NCBI GenBank assembly: GCA_021774205.1
Contig: JAJFJI010000288.1
Span: 1 to 14,883, forward strand
Direction of reading: 5' to 3'
DNA from: Nitrosomonas sp.
Lineage (GTDB): Bacteria; Pseudomonadota; Gammaproteobacteria; Burkholderiales; Nitrosomonadaceae
Length of the DNA stretch: 14,883 nt
Position 1 is the stretch's first letter. Every line of letters starts with the position of its first letter. Position numbers and translations under genes: made by a program. The notes beneath the pieces were generated by a model. It worked only from the letters and a program-made list of their open reading frames with translations. It was not told where the DNA came from and ran no database searches. Below, one piece after another: positions 5,625 through 12,805 of this stretch.

Positions 5625-8180
5625 ATGGAAAGAACAATCAAAATTCCTGAATTATCATTAGTCGTATTAGTCGGCGCATCGGGATCGGGTAAGTCGTCTT
5701 TTGCGCGGAAACATTTCAAAGACACAGAAATTCTATCATCAGACTATTGCCGTGCGTTAGTTTCAGACAGTGAGAATAATCAAGCATGTACCAAAGAAGC
5801 GTTTGGTGTTCTGAACTACATTGCTTCTACCAGACTTCGTTTAGGCAAATTGACCGTGATTGATGCTACAAGCGTAAAACCGGAAGATCGCAAGCGTCTG
5901 GTTAAGTTGGCACGCGATCACTACGTCCTACCAGTTGCCATTGTTTTGGATATGCCGTGGCAGGTTTGTCATGACCGAAACAATGAACGTCCTGATAGAC
6001 AGTTTGGCAAACATGTAGTCATGAATCATACCAGTGCTTTACGTAGAGGGTTACATAGCCTACGCAAGTCAGAGGGATTCACTAATACTCACATTCTAAA
6101 AGGCGTAGAAGAAGTCGACACAGTTAAAATTGAACGCCAAACCCTTTGGAGCGACAAGAAACATGAACATGGCCCGTTTGATATTATCGGCGATATTCAT
6201 GGCTGTTTTGATGAAACACAAATTCTGCTAGAAAAATTAGGATATAAGGTCTCAAAGATTGATAACCGCTATTCCGTCAAGCATCCATCAGGACGGAAAA
6301 TTATTTTTGTCGGCGATCTTGTTGATCGCGGCCCTAAAACACCAGATGTCATTCGACTTGTAAAGCATGCAATTGAAGATGAACAAGCTTTCTGCGTTGT
6401 TGGTAATCATGATGACAAACTGAAGCGCGCTTTAATGGGCAAAAAGGTGAAAATTGCTCACGGATTACAGGAAAGCCTTGATCAACTGGAGCAGGAATGT
6501 GAATCGTTTCGTGAAGAAACAAAGCAATTCCTTGGTAGCTTGATTAGTCATTACGTTTTTGACGATGGTGGTTTAGCTATTGCTCATGCGGGAATTAAAG
6601 AAGAATTTATTGGTCGTGGCGCACCAAGTATCAAACAGTTTTGCATGTATGGCGAAACAACGGGTGAGATCGATGAGTTTGGCCTACCTGTTCGTTATCC
6701 ATGGGCAGAAGATTATCGAGGCGATACAGTGATTGTTTACGGTCATACACCTATTCCTGAACCGGAATGGGTTAACAATACGATCAATATTGATACGGGA
6801 TGTGTTTTTGGTGGTCAATTGACAGCTCTGCGTTACCCTGAAAAGGAGCTGGTGTCTGTTCCAGCCAAGAAAGTTTATGCCGACCCCATTAAGCCGCTGG
6901 AAACAAAGGCTCTTAGAAGTAGTGAGCGCTCAACATATGACCTGTTAGATTTATCAGATGTGACAGGTAAACGCATCTTGAATACAACTTTACGTAAAAG
7001 CATTACCGTTCACGAAGAGAATTCTGCTGCGGCATTAGAAATCATGAGCCGGTTTGCTGTTGATCCGCGTTGGTTAGTTTATCTATCACCAACTATGTCA
7101 CCTACAGAAACAAGTCTTAAGGAAGGCCATTTAGAGCACCCAGATGAGGCATTTAAATATTTCAAAAGCCAAGGTATCAAGCAGGTTATTTGTGAAGAAA
7201 AACATATGGGGTCGCGTGCTATTGTTGTTGCATGCAAAGATGCAAAAACAGCAGCAAAACGTTTTCATGTTACCGATGGCTTGGCAGGTGTCTGTTACAC
7301 GCGAACAGGCCGTTCATTTTTCAATGACCCAAAACTTGAGAAACAGTTCATTGCGCGAGTGTGCAAGGCGGTTACTAATGCTGATCTTTGGAAAAAACTG
7401 GATACAGACTGGCTAGTTTTAGATTGTGAACTAATGCCTTGGTCTGCCAAAGCGCAAAGTCTTCTGGAGCAGCAATATGCCCCTGTTGCCGTTGCTGCTG
7501 AAACTTCATTGTCTGAAGCATCGAAATTACTGGCAAAAGCTTCCAAGCGTGTTTCTGATGTAGATGCTTTAAAGGATGATTTTAAGGGTCGTTTGAAATT
7601 AGCCCAAAAATACCGCACAGTCTATCAGCACTATTGCTGGCCTGTTAAAAATATCAAAGATTATGCGTTGGCTCCCTTTCATATTTTGGCACACGAAAAA
7701 AATCTCAATATGGACAAAGATCACAAATGGCATATGGATTTAATTGAACAACTTTGTGATGTTGACCCTGAATTATTCCAGAAAACAAAGTATAAAATTG
7801 TGGGACTAGATGATGACACAGCTTGCGCCAAAGCTTCTGAATGGTGGGAAAAAATGACCGCTAAAGGTGGTGAAGGTATGGTGGTGAAGCCCATGGAATT
7901 TACGGCCTACGGTAAGAAAGGGCTTATTCAGCCAGGTATAAAGTGTCGTGGCCCTGAATATTTACGGATTATCTATGGCCCTGAATACACAAGGCCAGAG
8001 AACCTTGATCGTTTGCGCAGTAGAGGCCTAGGGAAAAAACGTTCATTAGCACTGCGAGAATACGCTCTTGGCTATGAAGCTCTAAAACACTTTGTTGAGG
8101 GAAACCCTTTACACAAAGTGCACGAATGTGTGTTCGGCGTACTTGCTCTTGAAAGTGAGCCAGTAGATCCGCGTTTGTAA
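5625..8180 (+). CDS. pnkp: Pnkp: polynucleotide kinase-phosphatase-ligase
   Basis: An 851-residue three-domain RNA end-healing and sealing enzyme. The kinase domain has P-loop GASGSGKSS (17-25, Lys23) and Asp40/Arg43 for 5'-OH phosphorylation. The metallophosphatase domain (about 185-400) removes 2',3'-cyclic or 3' phosphates and shows GDIHGC, GDLVDRGP, GNHD, the AIAHAGI histidine and GHTP. The C-terminal nucleotidyltransferase has the adenylated Lys526 in EEKHMGSR, motif DCELMPWS (from 600), GGEGMVVKP (from 748) and KCRGPEYLRIIYGPEY. ATG 5625 is preferred over in-frame 5601, because the latter lies inside hen1 and AAGG at 5612-5615 serves 5625. One base separates it from the hen1 stop. In this family the ligase part works together with Hen1 as a complex. 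The sequence is intact. It is the end of unit 2, followed 47 bases later by repeat copy 3. Confidence 0.97.
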   Translation: MERTIKIPELSLVVLVGASGSGKSSFARKHFKDTEILSSDYCRALVSDSENNQACTKEAFGVLNYIASTRLRLGKLTVIDATSVKPEDRKRLVKLARDHYVLPVAIVLDMPWQVCHDRNNERPDRQFGKHVVMNHTSALRRGLHSLRKSEGFTNTHILKGVEEVDTVKIERQTLWSDKKHEHGPFDIIGDIHGCFDETQILLEKLGYKVSKIDNRYSVKHPSGRKIIFVGDLVDRGPKTPDVIRLVKHAIEDEQAFCVVGNHDDKLKRALMGKKVKIAHGLQESLDQLEQECESFREETKQFLGSLISHYVFDDGGLAIAHAGIKEEFIGRGAPSIKQFCMYGETTGEIDEFGLPVRYPWAEDYRGDTVIVYGHTPIPEPEWVNNTINIDTGCVFGGQLTALRYPEKELVSVPAKKVYADPIKPLETKALRSSERSTYDLLDLSDVTGKRILNTTLRKSITVHEENSAAALEIMSRFAVDPRWLVYLSPTMSPTETSLKEGHLEHPDEAFKYFKSQGIKQVICEEKHMGSRAIVVACKDAKTAAKRFHVTDGLAGVCYTRTGRSFFNDPKLEKQFIARVCKAVTNADLWKKLDTDWLVLDCELMPWSAKAQSLLEQQYAPVAVAAETSLSEASKLLAKASKRVSDVDALKDDFKGRLKLAQKYRTVYQHYCWPVKNIKDYALAPFHILAHEKNLNMDKDHKWHMDLIEQLCDVDPELFQKTKYKIVGLDDDTACAKASEWWEKMTAKGGEGMVVKPMEFTAYGKKGLIQPGIKCRGPEYLRIIYGPEYTRPENLDRLRSRGLGKKRSLALREYALGYEALKHFVEGNPLHKVHECVFGVLALESEPVDPRL

Positions 8181-8347
8181 ATTCAGACCAAGTAGAATTT
8201 AACTGTGCTAGCTAAACTAGAAAGTCAAAAAAGAGCTAACAGGAATCGAACTGATAATATCGTTATATTTCAATATATTGTCTGAAATTTTTCTTTCTTT
8301 AATCTGAAATATAGAAAAATAATTCAACTAGAACAATAGGTTGAAAA

Positions 8348-8467
8348 ATGGTGCAGATAGACGTACTGTTATCGAACCAAATTTTCCGCATATTAGAGGA
8401 ATGGGAGACGGTATTACAAGGACTGAATAAAGATATTTTGCCAGATATTCCCGAACCTGAATTCTGA
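8348..8467 (+). CDS. 39-codon micro-ORF, copy 3
   Basis: ATGGTGC start, then MVQIDVLLSNQIF, RILEEWET, VLQGLNKD and a C-terminal PEPEF. The upstream ATAGG at 8336-8340 could serve as a weak ribosome binding site. Copies 1 and 3 share ETVLQ, DI.PDI and EPEF, while copy 2 differs in this part. No indels occur across three copies, although the flanking left arm has several. Function unknown. Confidence 0.4.
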   Translation: MVQIDVLLSNQIFRILEEWETVLQGLNKDILPDIPEPEF

Positions 8468-8493
8468 CCCAAACATGATTCCGAAAGTCGTTT

Positions 8494-8519
8494 AAAGCCA
8501 GGTATTTTGATCTGGCTTT
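8494..8519 (+). terminator. Rho-independent terminator in repeat copy 3
   Basis: AAAGCCAG (8494-8501) pairs with CTGGCTTT (8512-8519) over a 10-base loop, followed by a T-run to 8522. It follows the micro-ORF stop by 26 bases and would separate the Hen1-Pnkp unit and micro-ORF from downstream genes. Confidence 0.75.
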
Positions 8520-8535
8520 TTTGTTGAACTTGTGA

Positions 8536-9048
8536 TTCCCCGTGGTCTTGCCACGGGGATCTAATTAGTCTTTAGAGTGTTGGAATGCGAAATGTTGTAG
8601 AGAAGGCGAGCCATTGTGCGTGGCAGATACACTACCATATTGTATTTCCTGTGAAATACAGGCGAGGCTTATTAGATGACTCGGTTGTAAATATCATCCT
8701 GAGTACTGCGACAGGGATAGAAGAGCGATATGATATGGGGTTTGAGCAGCTTGGTTGCGACAAAGACCATGTGCATTTACTTTGTACGGCTCATCCAAAA
8801 ATTGCACCGGGTCAGATTGTGAGAGTGTTCAAAAGCATTACGGCGCGGGAATTGTTTAAGAGGAAGCCGGATTTGAAACGAGACCTGTGGGGCGGTGAGT
8901 TTTGGGCGGATGGCTTTTATGTTGCAACTGTAGGGGAAAAAGAGCTGATTGGGGTGTGGTTGAGCGATATGTAAAGAACCAAGGCAAGCCAAAAGAAGAG
9001 CTGCGTCAACTTACACTTTTCTAATACCCCGTGGTCTTGCCACGGGGT
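8536..9048 (+). mobile_element. IS200/IS605-type insertion sequence
   Basis: Identical subterminal hairpins, stem CCCCGTGG/CCACGGGG with loop TCTTG, lie at 8538-8558 and 9027-9047. Between them is a single Y1-type transposase gene and no tnpB. The size, just over 0.5 kb, is somewhat short but fits the IS200 group. No target duplication is expected for this family and none is evident. The element interrupts repeat copy 3. Confidence 0.85.
8585..9024 (+). pseudogene. tnpA: IS200-family transposase TnpA, frameshifted near the C-terminus
   Basis: A Y1 HUH single-strand transposase. The N-terminal part CAWQIHYHIVFPVKYRR and the HUH motif in KDHVHLL are intact, and the WADGFYVATVG segment contains the likely catalytic tyrosine region. 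At the run GGGGAAAAAGAG (about 8935-8946) the frame changes: the first frame ends with LSDM at 8974, while another frame continues with DWGVVERYVKNQGKP and QLTLF to the stop at 9022-9024, matching the family C-terminus. The combined length is about 146 residues, normal for the family. Most likely an inactivating one-base indel in the A-rich run; programmed slippage at this run cannot be excluded. Confidence 0.8.
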
Positions 9049-9220
9049 TGTTTATTAAGTGCCTATATTTGCTAGTAGTTGCTTGGTGTTCTGTTAATAG
9101 CAGTACGCAAGAAAAGAATAATTTTGCCGATAATAATGCAGTTAACTCAATAATTGGGTTACAGGTTGAAGAAATGTTGGGCTACTTCCGTTTTTCACTT
9201 CTTAATAAGGAAGATTAGAG

Positions 9221-9680
9221 ATGTCGAAAGTAACACTTACAAAATTATTTTTATTATGGTTTGGTATTTCAGTCGTCACATGGATTGTGTCTTGGAAATC
9301 AGGCCAGTTATTGGATTTAATGGGGCAAGCAGTAGATTTATCTGGTGCTGTAACACCAGATGTCTCGCGTGATGAAATGGTTATTGGCTTCATTATTATG
9401 AAGCCTACTATATTGGATTTTATCAGTTGGTATTTTGGGTGTTTTTGTTTTTTTAATTAATAAACAAAAGGTCTGGGCAAAATACATATTTACAGCCTTG
9501 TGTGTTTATCAACTGTCCTATGAGGTATACGCACAATATTCAATACTGACAACTTATCCCAATCTGTATAAGTTCGATGATTACTTCTTAGCCCTGATAT
9601 CCATTATTTGTGTAATATTTATGTTGATAAAGCCTTATATTAACCAACAAGGTAATTTAGCAAACAAAGTCATCAGTTAG
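9221..9680 (+). pseudogene. Small membrane protein gene split by a frameshift
   Basis: The first frame from ATG 9221 encodes MSKVTLTKLFLLWFGISVV, a membrane segment and a soluble stretch, then loses sense after MKPTILD and stops at 9460. A second frame, open from 9402 to the stop at 9678-9680, encodes WILSVGILGVFVFLINKQ and two further membrane segments (YIFTALCVYQLSY; LALISIICVIFMLI). Together they give a sensible protein of about 150 residues with four membrane segments, so a one-base indel between 9402 and 9440 is likely. Alternatively two overlapping genes with a TTG start at 9435. AAGGA at 9208-9212 precedes the first ATG. It is the first cargo gene of unit 3. No family recognised. Confidence 0.55.
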
Positions 9681-9705
9681 GGCAAAAACTGTGTTGTTGC
9701 CTATT

Positions 9706-9825
9706 ATGGCGGCGTTAGCGGTAAAAGTAAGTAATGGACGATCAGAGAAAAACGAATTGATGGCTGGGGCCATAGAAATCGCTAAGCTATTGATAATGTA
9801 TTATTTTCTTTCATATGTATACTAG
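9706..9825 (+). CDS. Possible 39-residue ORF
   Basis: A short frame starting MAALAVKVSNGRSEKNELM and ending in a hydrophobic stretch (KLLIMYYFLSYVY). The upstream bases have no clear ribosome binding site. It lies in the 215-base gap between two membrane-protein genes, before an attC-like fragment. It may be chance or a remnant of a cassette gene. Confidence 0.15.
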   Translation: MAALAVKVSNGRSEKNELMAGAIEIAKLLIMYYFLSYVY

Positions 9826-9870
9826 CATTTTGTGGAGAACTATTGGTGGGATATTTGGGAGAAAAACAAC

Positions 9871-9891
9871 ATAGCAAACGCATACAGCCGG
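9871..9891 (+). other. Half attC-like remnant
   Basis: TAGCAAACGCATACAGCCGG resembles the R''-L'' half of integron attC sites (compare CTAACAAACGCATCAACAG at 10842). No matching L'-R' half follows; the next gene starts 5 bases later. A degenerate cassette boundary. Confidence 0.4.
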
Positions 9892-9895
9892 ATAC

Positions 9896-10378
9896 ATGCC
9901 TAAGTCACTAATTTTTGTTTTGGTACTTTTTATATGGGGATCTGGTCAAGTACTTGATTCGATTGTTCGCTATTCAATTAAAATTGATTACTATCTGTGG
10001 GAATCGCTTGGGCTGCCCTGGGTTTTCTTTGCAATTCAGTTTGCAAGTTTATCACTACTAGTAGCAGCTCTCACTGTTCTTTGGGAGCCTCGCCCACTAG
10101 GTTTAAAAATATGTTTAGCCCAAGCAGGGTGGATGACTGTTTATGGGGTCATATCCACAGCATTAATTTTTAGAGATATTCCGGGAGTACGTGAAGTTTA
10201 TATGTTGGGTCGAGAAATTCGTGGACTCAGTGTGCGCCCTGAAGCTGCTGACCTGATATTTACATCGAATGGGATATGGAGCACGTTGATTTTCTCGGTA
10301 ATATTTGCATTGCTAATTGCTCTTATTGTTTGGCAGCAACGTTGGTGGTTTATAGATGCTGAAGACGCGGCTTCATAG
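9896..10378 (+). CDS. Membrane protein of integron-cassette type, unknown function
   Basis: A 160-residue protein with four predicted membrane segments (about residues 3-20, 40-62, 70-92 and 128-148) and a conserved-looking loop, LGREIRGLSVRPEAADLIF, between segments 3 and 4. The C-terminus is WWFIDAEDAAS. ATG 9896 directly follows a half attC-like sequence, so leader and ribosome binding site are very short or absent, as in many cassette genes. No homologous function comes to mind. Base composition is close to that of its neighbours. Confidence 0.65.
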   Translation: MPKSLIFVLVLFIWGSGQVLDSIVRYSIKIDYYLWESLGLPWVFFAIQFASLSLLVAALTVLWEPRPLGLKICLAQAGWMTVYGVISTALIFRDIPGVREVYMLGREIRGLSVRPEAADLIFTSNGIWSTLIFSVIFALLIALIVWQQRWWFIDAEDAAS

Positions 10379-10588
10379 TCAGTTCATCAAAATCATTTCC
10401 CTTAGCATTTTGGTAGGCTCATTCACAACTTTATTTTTACAGTAGGCACTGTTTCTGTCTGGGAGAGATATGTATCTCGGTGCAAATCAATAGCCTGAGT
10501 TTTTTGGTAAAGAAAAAAAATATAAAAGAGACTGTATCAAGTTTTGTTATAACAAATCTAATATGGGTATTTCTTTGTATTTACATAA

Positions 10589-10834
10589 ATGACTATTTTA
10601 AGAATTACTGAATGGAATGAAAATCAGGGTTGGGCTTCGACTGGTTCATGGAATCTAAAAGCTTTTATGGATCGAATTAGTATGTGCACAAATTTACATG
10701 GCACAAATCTAAAAAGAATTTCTCGTGGAATCAAAAATAGGGAAATACTTCAATTAGATAATGTTGAGTCCGATAAAGCTGGGCCACTAATACATACGCT
10801 AGAGTCACTCGGTGCCAAAATTAAGATTGAGTAA
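10589..10834 (+). CDS. Small soluble protein, unknown function
   Basis: An 81-residue protein beginning MTILRITEWNENQGWASTGSW and ending GPLIHTLESLGAKIKIE. The C-terminal pattern (residues about 65-81: alternating helix, then GAKIKIE strand) is reminiscent of the last helix-strand of ribosomal protein bL12-type domains, but the similarity is too weak to assign. It has no signal peptide or membrane segment. The start is uncertain, since no ribosome binding site is visible. The stop lies 6 bases before an attC-like inverted repeat, the normal end of an integron cassette. The 210 bases upstream hold no gene, only a 12-base palindrome TTGTTATAACAA at about 10543. Confidence 0.5.
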   Translation: MTILRITEWNENQGWASTGSWNLKAFMDRISMCTNLHGTNLKRISRGIKNREILQLDNVESDKAGPLIHTLESLGAKIKIE

Positions 10835-10840
10835 TTTTAC

Positions 10841-10910
10841 TCTAACAAACGCATCAACAGAAAAACGCCCGCTACAAACGTACTATGCTGTTGATGCGAA
10901 GCTTTATGGG
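10841..10910 (+). other. attC-like site with intact inverted repeat
   Basis: CTAACAAACGCATCAACAG at 10842-10860 gives an R''-L''-like half. CGCATCAACAG (10850-10860) is perfectly repeated inverted as CTGTTGATGCG (10888-10898) with a 27-base loop. The R' box expected after it (GTTRRRY) is replaced by GCTTTATGGG, so the site is probably inactive for integron integrases. It separates the genes at 10589 and 10919. Confidence 0.65.
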
Positions 10911-10918
10911 TCCTAGGA

Positions 10919-11215
10919 ATGGAGAGTGAACTTGAGAAACTAATTGAACTACTATCTATCGTAGCAGAGGAAAATTTGGATTGTGATGTTGCCGAAGGGC
11001 TATCCGAGTTAATCGCTTGGGATAAGATTCCTGAAATCGGCAACATTTATGGAAATCTATTCCACTATTGGCATTATCAGAACATTCGAGAGAAAGACAA
11101 AGAATATAAGTTTATGCAAGATACAGAGTTAAATAAGTTGATTCAGCACCTTAAAAATAAAGAGTTCGCCAAAGCAAGCAATATATCGTTTTTGGGTGCT
11201 ACACCCAATTCATAG
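10919..11215 (+). CDS. Small acidic protein of integron-cassette type, unknown function
   Basis: A 98-residue soluble protein: MESELEKLIELLSIVAEEN, then a tryptophan/tyrosine-rich centre (IYGNLFHYWHYQNIREKDKEY) and a C-terminal helix (LIQHLKNKEFAKAS). Helical throughout by composition. TAGGA directly before ATG 10919 is close for a ribosome binding site. It begins just after the attC-like site and ends 15 bases before the left half repeat, so it is the last gene of unit 3. No family recognised. Confidence 0.6.
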   Translation: MESELEKLIELLSIVAEENLDCDVAEGLSELIAWDKIPEIGNIYGNLFHYWHYQNIREKDKEYKFMQDTELNKLIQHLKNKEFAKASNISFLGATPNS

Positions 11216-11230
11216 CGAATAAGAAGAACA

Positions 11231-11357
11231 GAAAAGAGCTAACACGAATCGAACTAATAATTCCATTATATTTCAGTGTGTTGCCTAACATGCTCTTTTC
11301 TTGCGCCAAAAAATAAGAAAAATAATTCAATTAAAACAATAAGGTAAGGAATGGTGC
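11231..11357. repeat. Repeat copy 4: left half only, ending at TGGTGC
   Basis: GAAAAGAGCTAACACGAATCGAAC and the rest of the left arm match copies 2 and 3. The arm continues through TTCAATTAAAACAAT, an AAGGTAAGGA ribosome-binding region and ATGGTGC. At 11357 similarity stops and the tRNA-Thr fragment takes over. The missing right half is present at 2369-2645. Confidence 0.75.
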
Positions 11358-11398
11358 TGTTGCGCAGAATCGAACTGCGGACCTACTGATTACGAATC
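11352..11398 (-). other. 3' fragment of a tRNA-Thr(CGT) gene, probable attachment-site remnant
   Basis: Read on the minus strand: anticodon loop TTCGTAA (11390-11396, anticodon CGT), stem part TCAGT, variable region AGGTC, T-arm CGCAG-TTCGATT-CTGCG, acceptor strand CAACAGC, discriminator A and CCA at 11352-11354. The 5' anticodon strand has only two matching bases and no D-arm or 5' acceptor strand follows, so this is not a functional tRNA. Its 3' end coincides with the break in repeat copy 4. Confidence 0.7.
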
Positions 11399-11513
11399 CT
11401 CGTGTCGATGCATATCGCCATTCACTCCTTTGGTTAATCGATCAACCAACCAGCGCTCTTTGTAATGGCTGATTTAGCCGTAGTGCAATCAATGCATGTG
11501 ACGCTGATCCAGG

Positions 11514-11858
11514 TCATTCAGCATTCAGAAAAGCCTGGTCGCTAAAAGCACTGTCAGCGCGAAGCAACGCCACCCGCTTGCTGCCTAGTTTATCCAGGCT
11601 ATCATCCAGAAATGCCAATACGTTATTGGCACTATGAATGTTGCCGAGATGCAGCCATAGATTGGCTATCATGCGTGTATCTGCAACACGGGCCATCAGT
11701 ATGGTGAGAATACCGCCCCGGTTTGCGTGGATTGTATAGCCACGTGCCGTACATTGCTGCTGTCCATAGCGCGTCATCACCGTCGAATCCAGATCCAGGG
11801 TCAGGTGAACTATATGAAGATTACCGAAAAACCAGCGGTACAAGCGGCCAAATACCTC
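11514..11858 (-). pseudogene. IS1380-type transposase fragment (middle part)
   Basis: The minus-strand frame reads FGRLYRWFFGNLHIV, LDLDSTVMTRYGQQQ, a conserved RMIANLWLHLGN segment and ALLRADSAFSDQAFL. These are conserved blocks of the DDE transposases of the IS1380 family, including the first catalytic Asp region (LDLDST). Both the N-terminal and C-terminal thirds are missing, so it is inactive. At its upstream end it is fused to the cotransporter pseudogene near 11858. The 150 bases between it and the tRNA fragment hold nothing I recognise. Confidence 0.8.
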
Positions 11859-12631
11859 CGTAGTTGTCGCTGATTGCACCGATGATAGCCGTAATCGTGG
11901 TGCCTACGTAGGAACCGATGGCTAGTGCCAGGGCGTTTTCGTAGGTTACCTGTCCAGTTGCGAGAGCCGTGATGGTCAGGATCAGGGTGGCGTGACTGGA
12001 CTGCATGATCACGGTAGCATCGATACCAATCGCAGTGTAGATCAGCAACCCCTTGAATCCGAGTACGGCAAACTGGGATAGATCGATGTGGCTGACCGCG
12101 GCCTCAAATCCCTCTTTCATGTAGGCAATGCCGAGAAACAGAAAACCTAGGCCGATCAGGATCCAGCCGGCACCCTTTAGTCGTTTGCTGCTCTTCTGGA
12201 AGATCATGATTACACCGAAAACCAGCATCGGCAGGGCATAGGCGGCGATATCTATCTTGAGACCGAAACCTGCGGCCAGCCAGGCACCCGTGGTGGTGCC
12301 GAGATTGGCACCGAAGATAATGCCGATGCCCTGGGCAAGCGGGATCAGGCCGGCGCTTAGGAACGAAATGGTAAGTACTGTTACAAGAGAGCTGGACTGT
12401 ACAATAGCGTGGTCGAGACTATCCCGAAGGACAGGCTCTTCCAGGTAGTGTCGGTGGTTTTTTTAGTAATCCCTCCAGCACTCCGCCACTGAAGGCTTTG
12501 AAGCCTTCCTCCAGTGACAGCATACCCAGGAGGAAGATCGCTACGCCCGCAGTTATGGTTTTGAAATCTGGACTCAGCCAGAATCCGTAACCTAGAACCA
12601 TGAAAACTGTCGACAAGAGTATTTTTCTCAT
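11858..12631 (-). pseudogene. Na+/phosphate cotransporter (NptA-like), frameshifted and truncated
   Basis: The minus strand encodes in pieces a Na/Pi cotransporter. The N-terminus MRKILLSTVFMVLGYGFWL and LLGMLSLEEGFKAFSGG come from one frame (12631 to about 12470). TTWKSLSFGIVSTTL lies in a second frame (about 12460-12400), and SSLVTVLTISFLSAG continues in a third through GANLGTTTGAW, GLKIDIAAYALPMLVFGVIM, YMKEGFEA and IMQSSHATLILTI to GAISDNYGG. So there are two frameshifts, near 12465 and 12400, and the C-terminal half is replaced by the IS1380-type fragment at about 11858. The QSS repeats typical of this family are still visible. It cannot make a functional transporter. Confidence 0.85.
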
Positions 12632-12805
12632 CCGGGCCTGTTGAATAATTAAATTTGATGCTTATAGAATTGACAAGGTGATGATATTTCGATTGTCCAT
12701 GAGCTTTCAAGTTTTTTTGACCCAGATTCTCCATTAGCTTAGATCTCTAGTGAAAATTATTAGAATAAGTTGTTAAAGATAAGTATATTTTGAGAACTTA
12801 GATTT
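12632..12805. other. Gap between two remnants
   Basis: AT-rich sequence between the N-terminus of the cotransporter remnant and the plus-strand transposase remnant. I see no gene, clear promoter or strong hairpin in it. Confidence 0.4.

Larger units (their letters stand above)
8227..9155. repeat. Repeat copy 3: complete, split by an IS200-type insertion
   Basis: The left arm AAAAGAGCTAACAGGAATCGAA (starting about 8228), the TGGTGC core (8349-8354), the micro-ORF and the terminator occupy 8227-8530. The right arm resumes at 9059 (GTGCCTATATTTG) and runs to CGATAATAATGCAGTTAAC at about 9148. The IS200-type element (about 8536-9048) sits between terminator and right arm; without it the repeat is about 0.4 kb. 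The right arm matches copy 1 closely, including GCAGTTAACT. Confidence 0.75.

Noticed and set aside
7295..7618. 107-codon minus-strand frame inside pnkp
   Set aside because: It lies entirely within the conserved ligase domain of pnkp and has no recognisable features; a shadow frame.
9154..9372. Overlapping 72-codon plus-strand frame before the unit 3 membrane gene
   Set aside because: It covers the repeat arm and reads the membrane gene in another frame; no ribosome binding site or protein-like pattern.
10543..10554. TTGTTATAACAA palindrome as an operator
   Set aside because: A perfect 12-base palindrome, but AT-rich and single; no promoter elements around it support a regulatory role.
11352..11430. 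A functional tRNA gene on the minus strand
   Set aside because: Only the anticodon loop through CCA is present; the 5' acceptor, D-arm and 5' anticodon strand do not match.
12381..12734. 117-codon minus-strand frame over the cotransporter N-terminus
   Set aside because: Only its C-terminal part (TTWKSLSFGIVSTTL) is cotransporter sequence, exposed by the frameshift; the front is out-of-frame reading.
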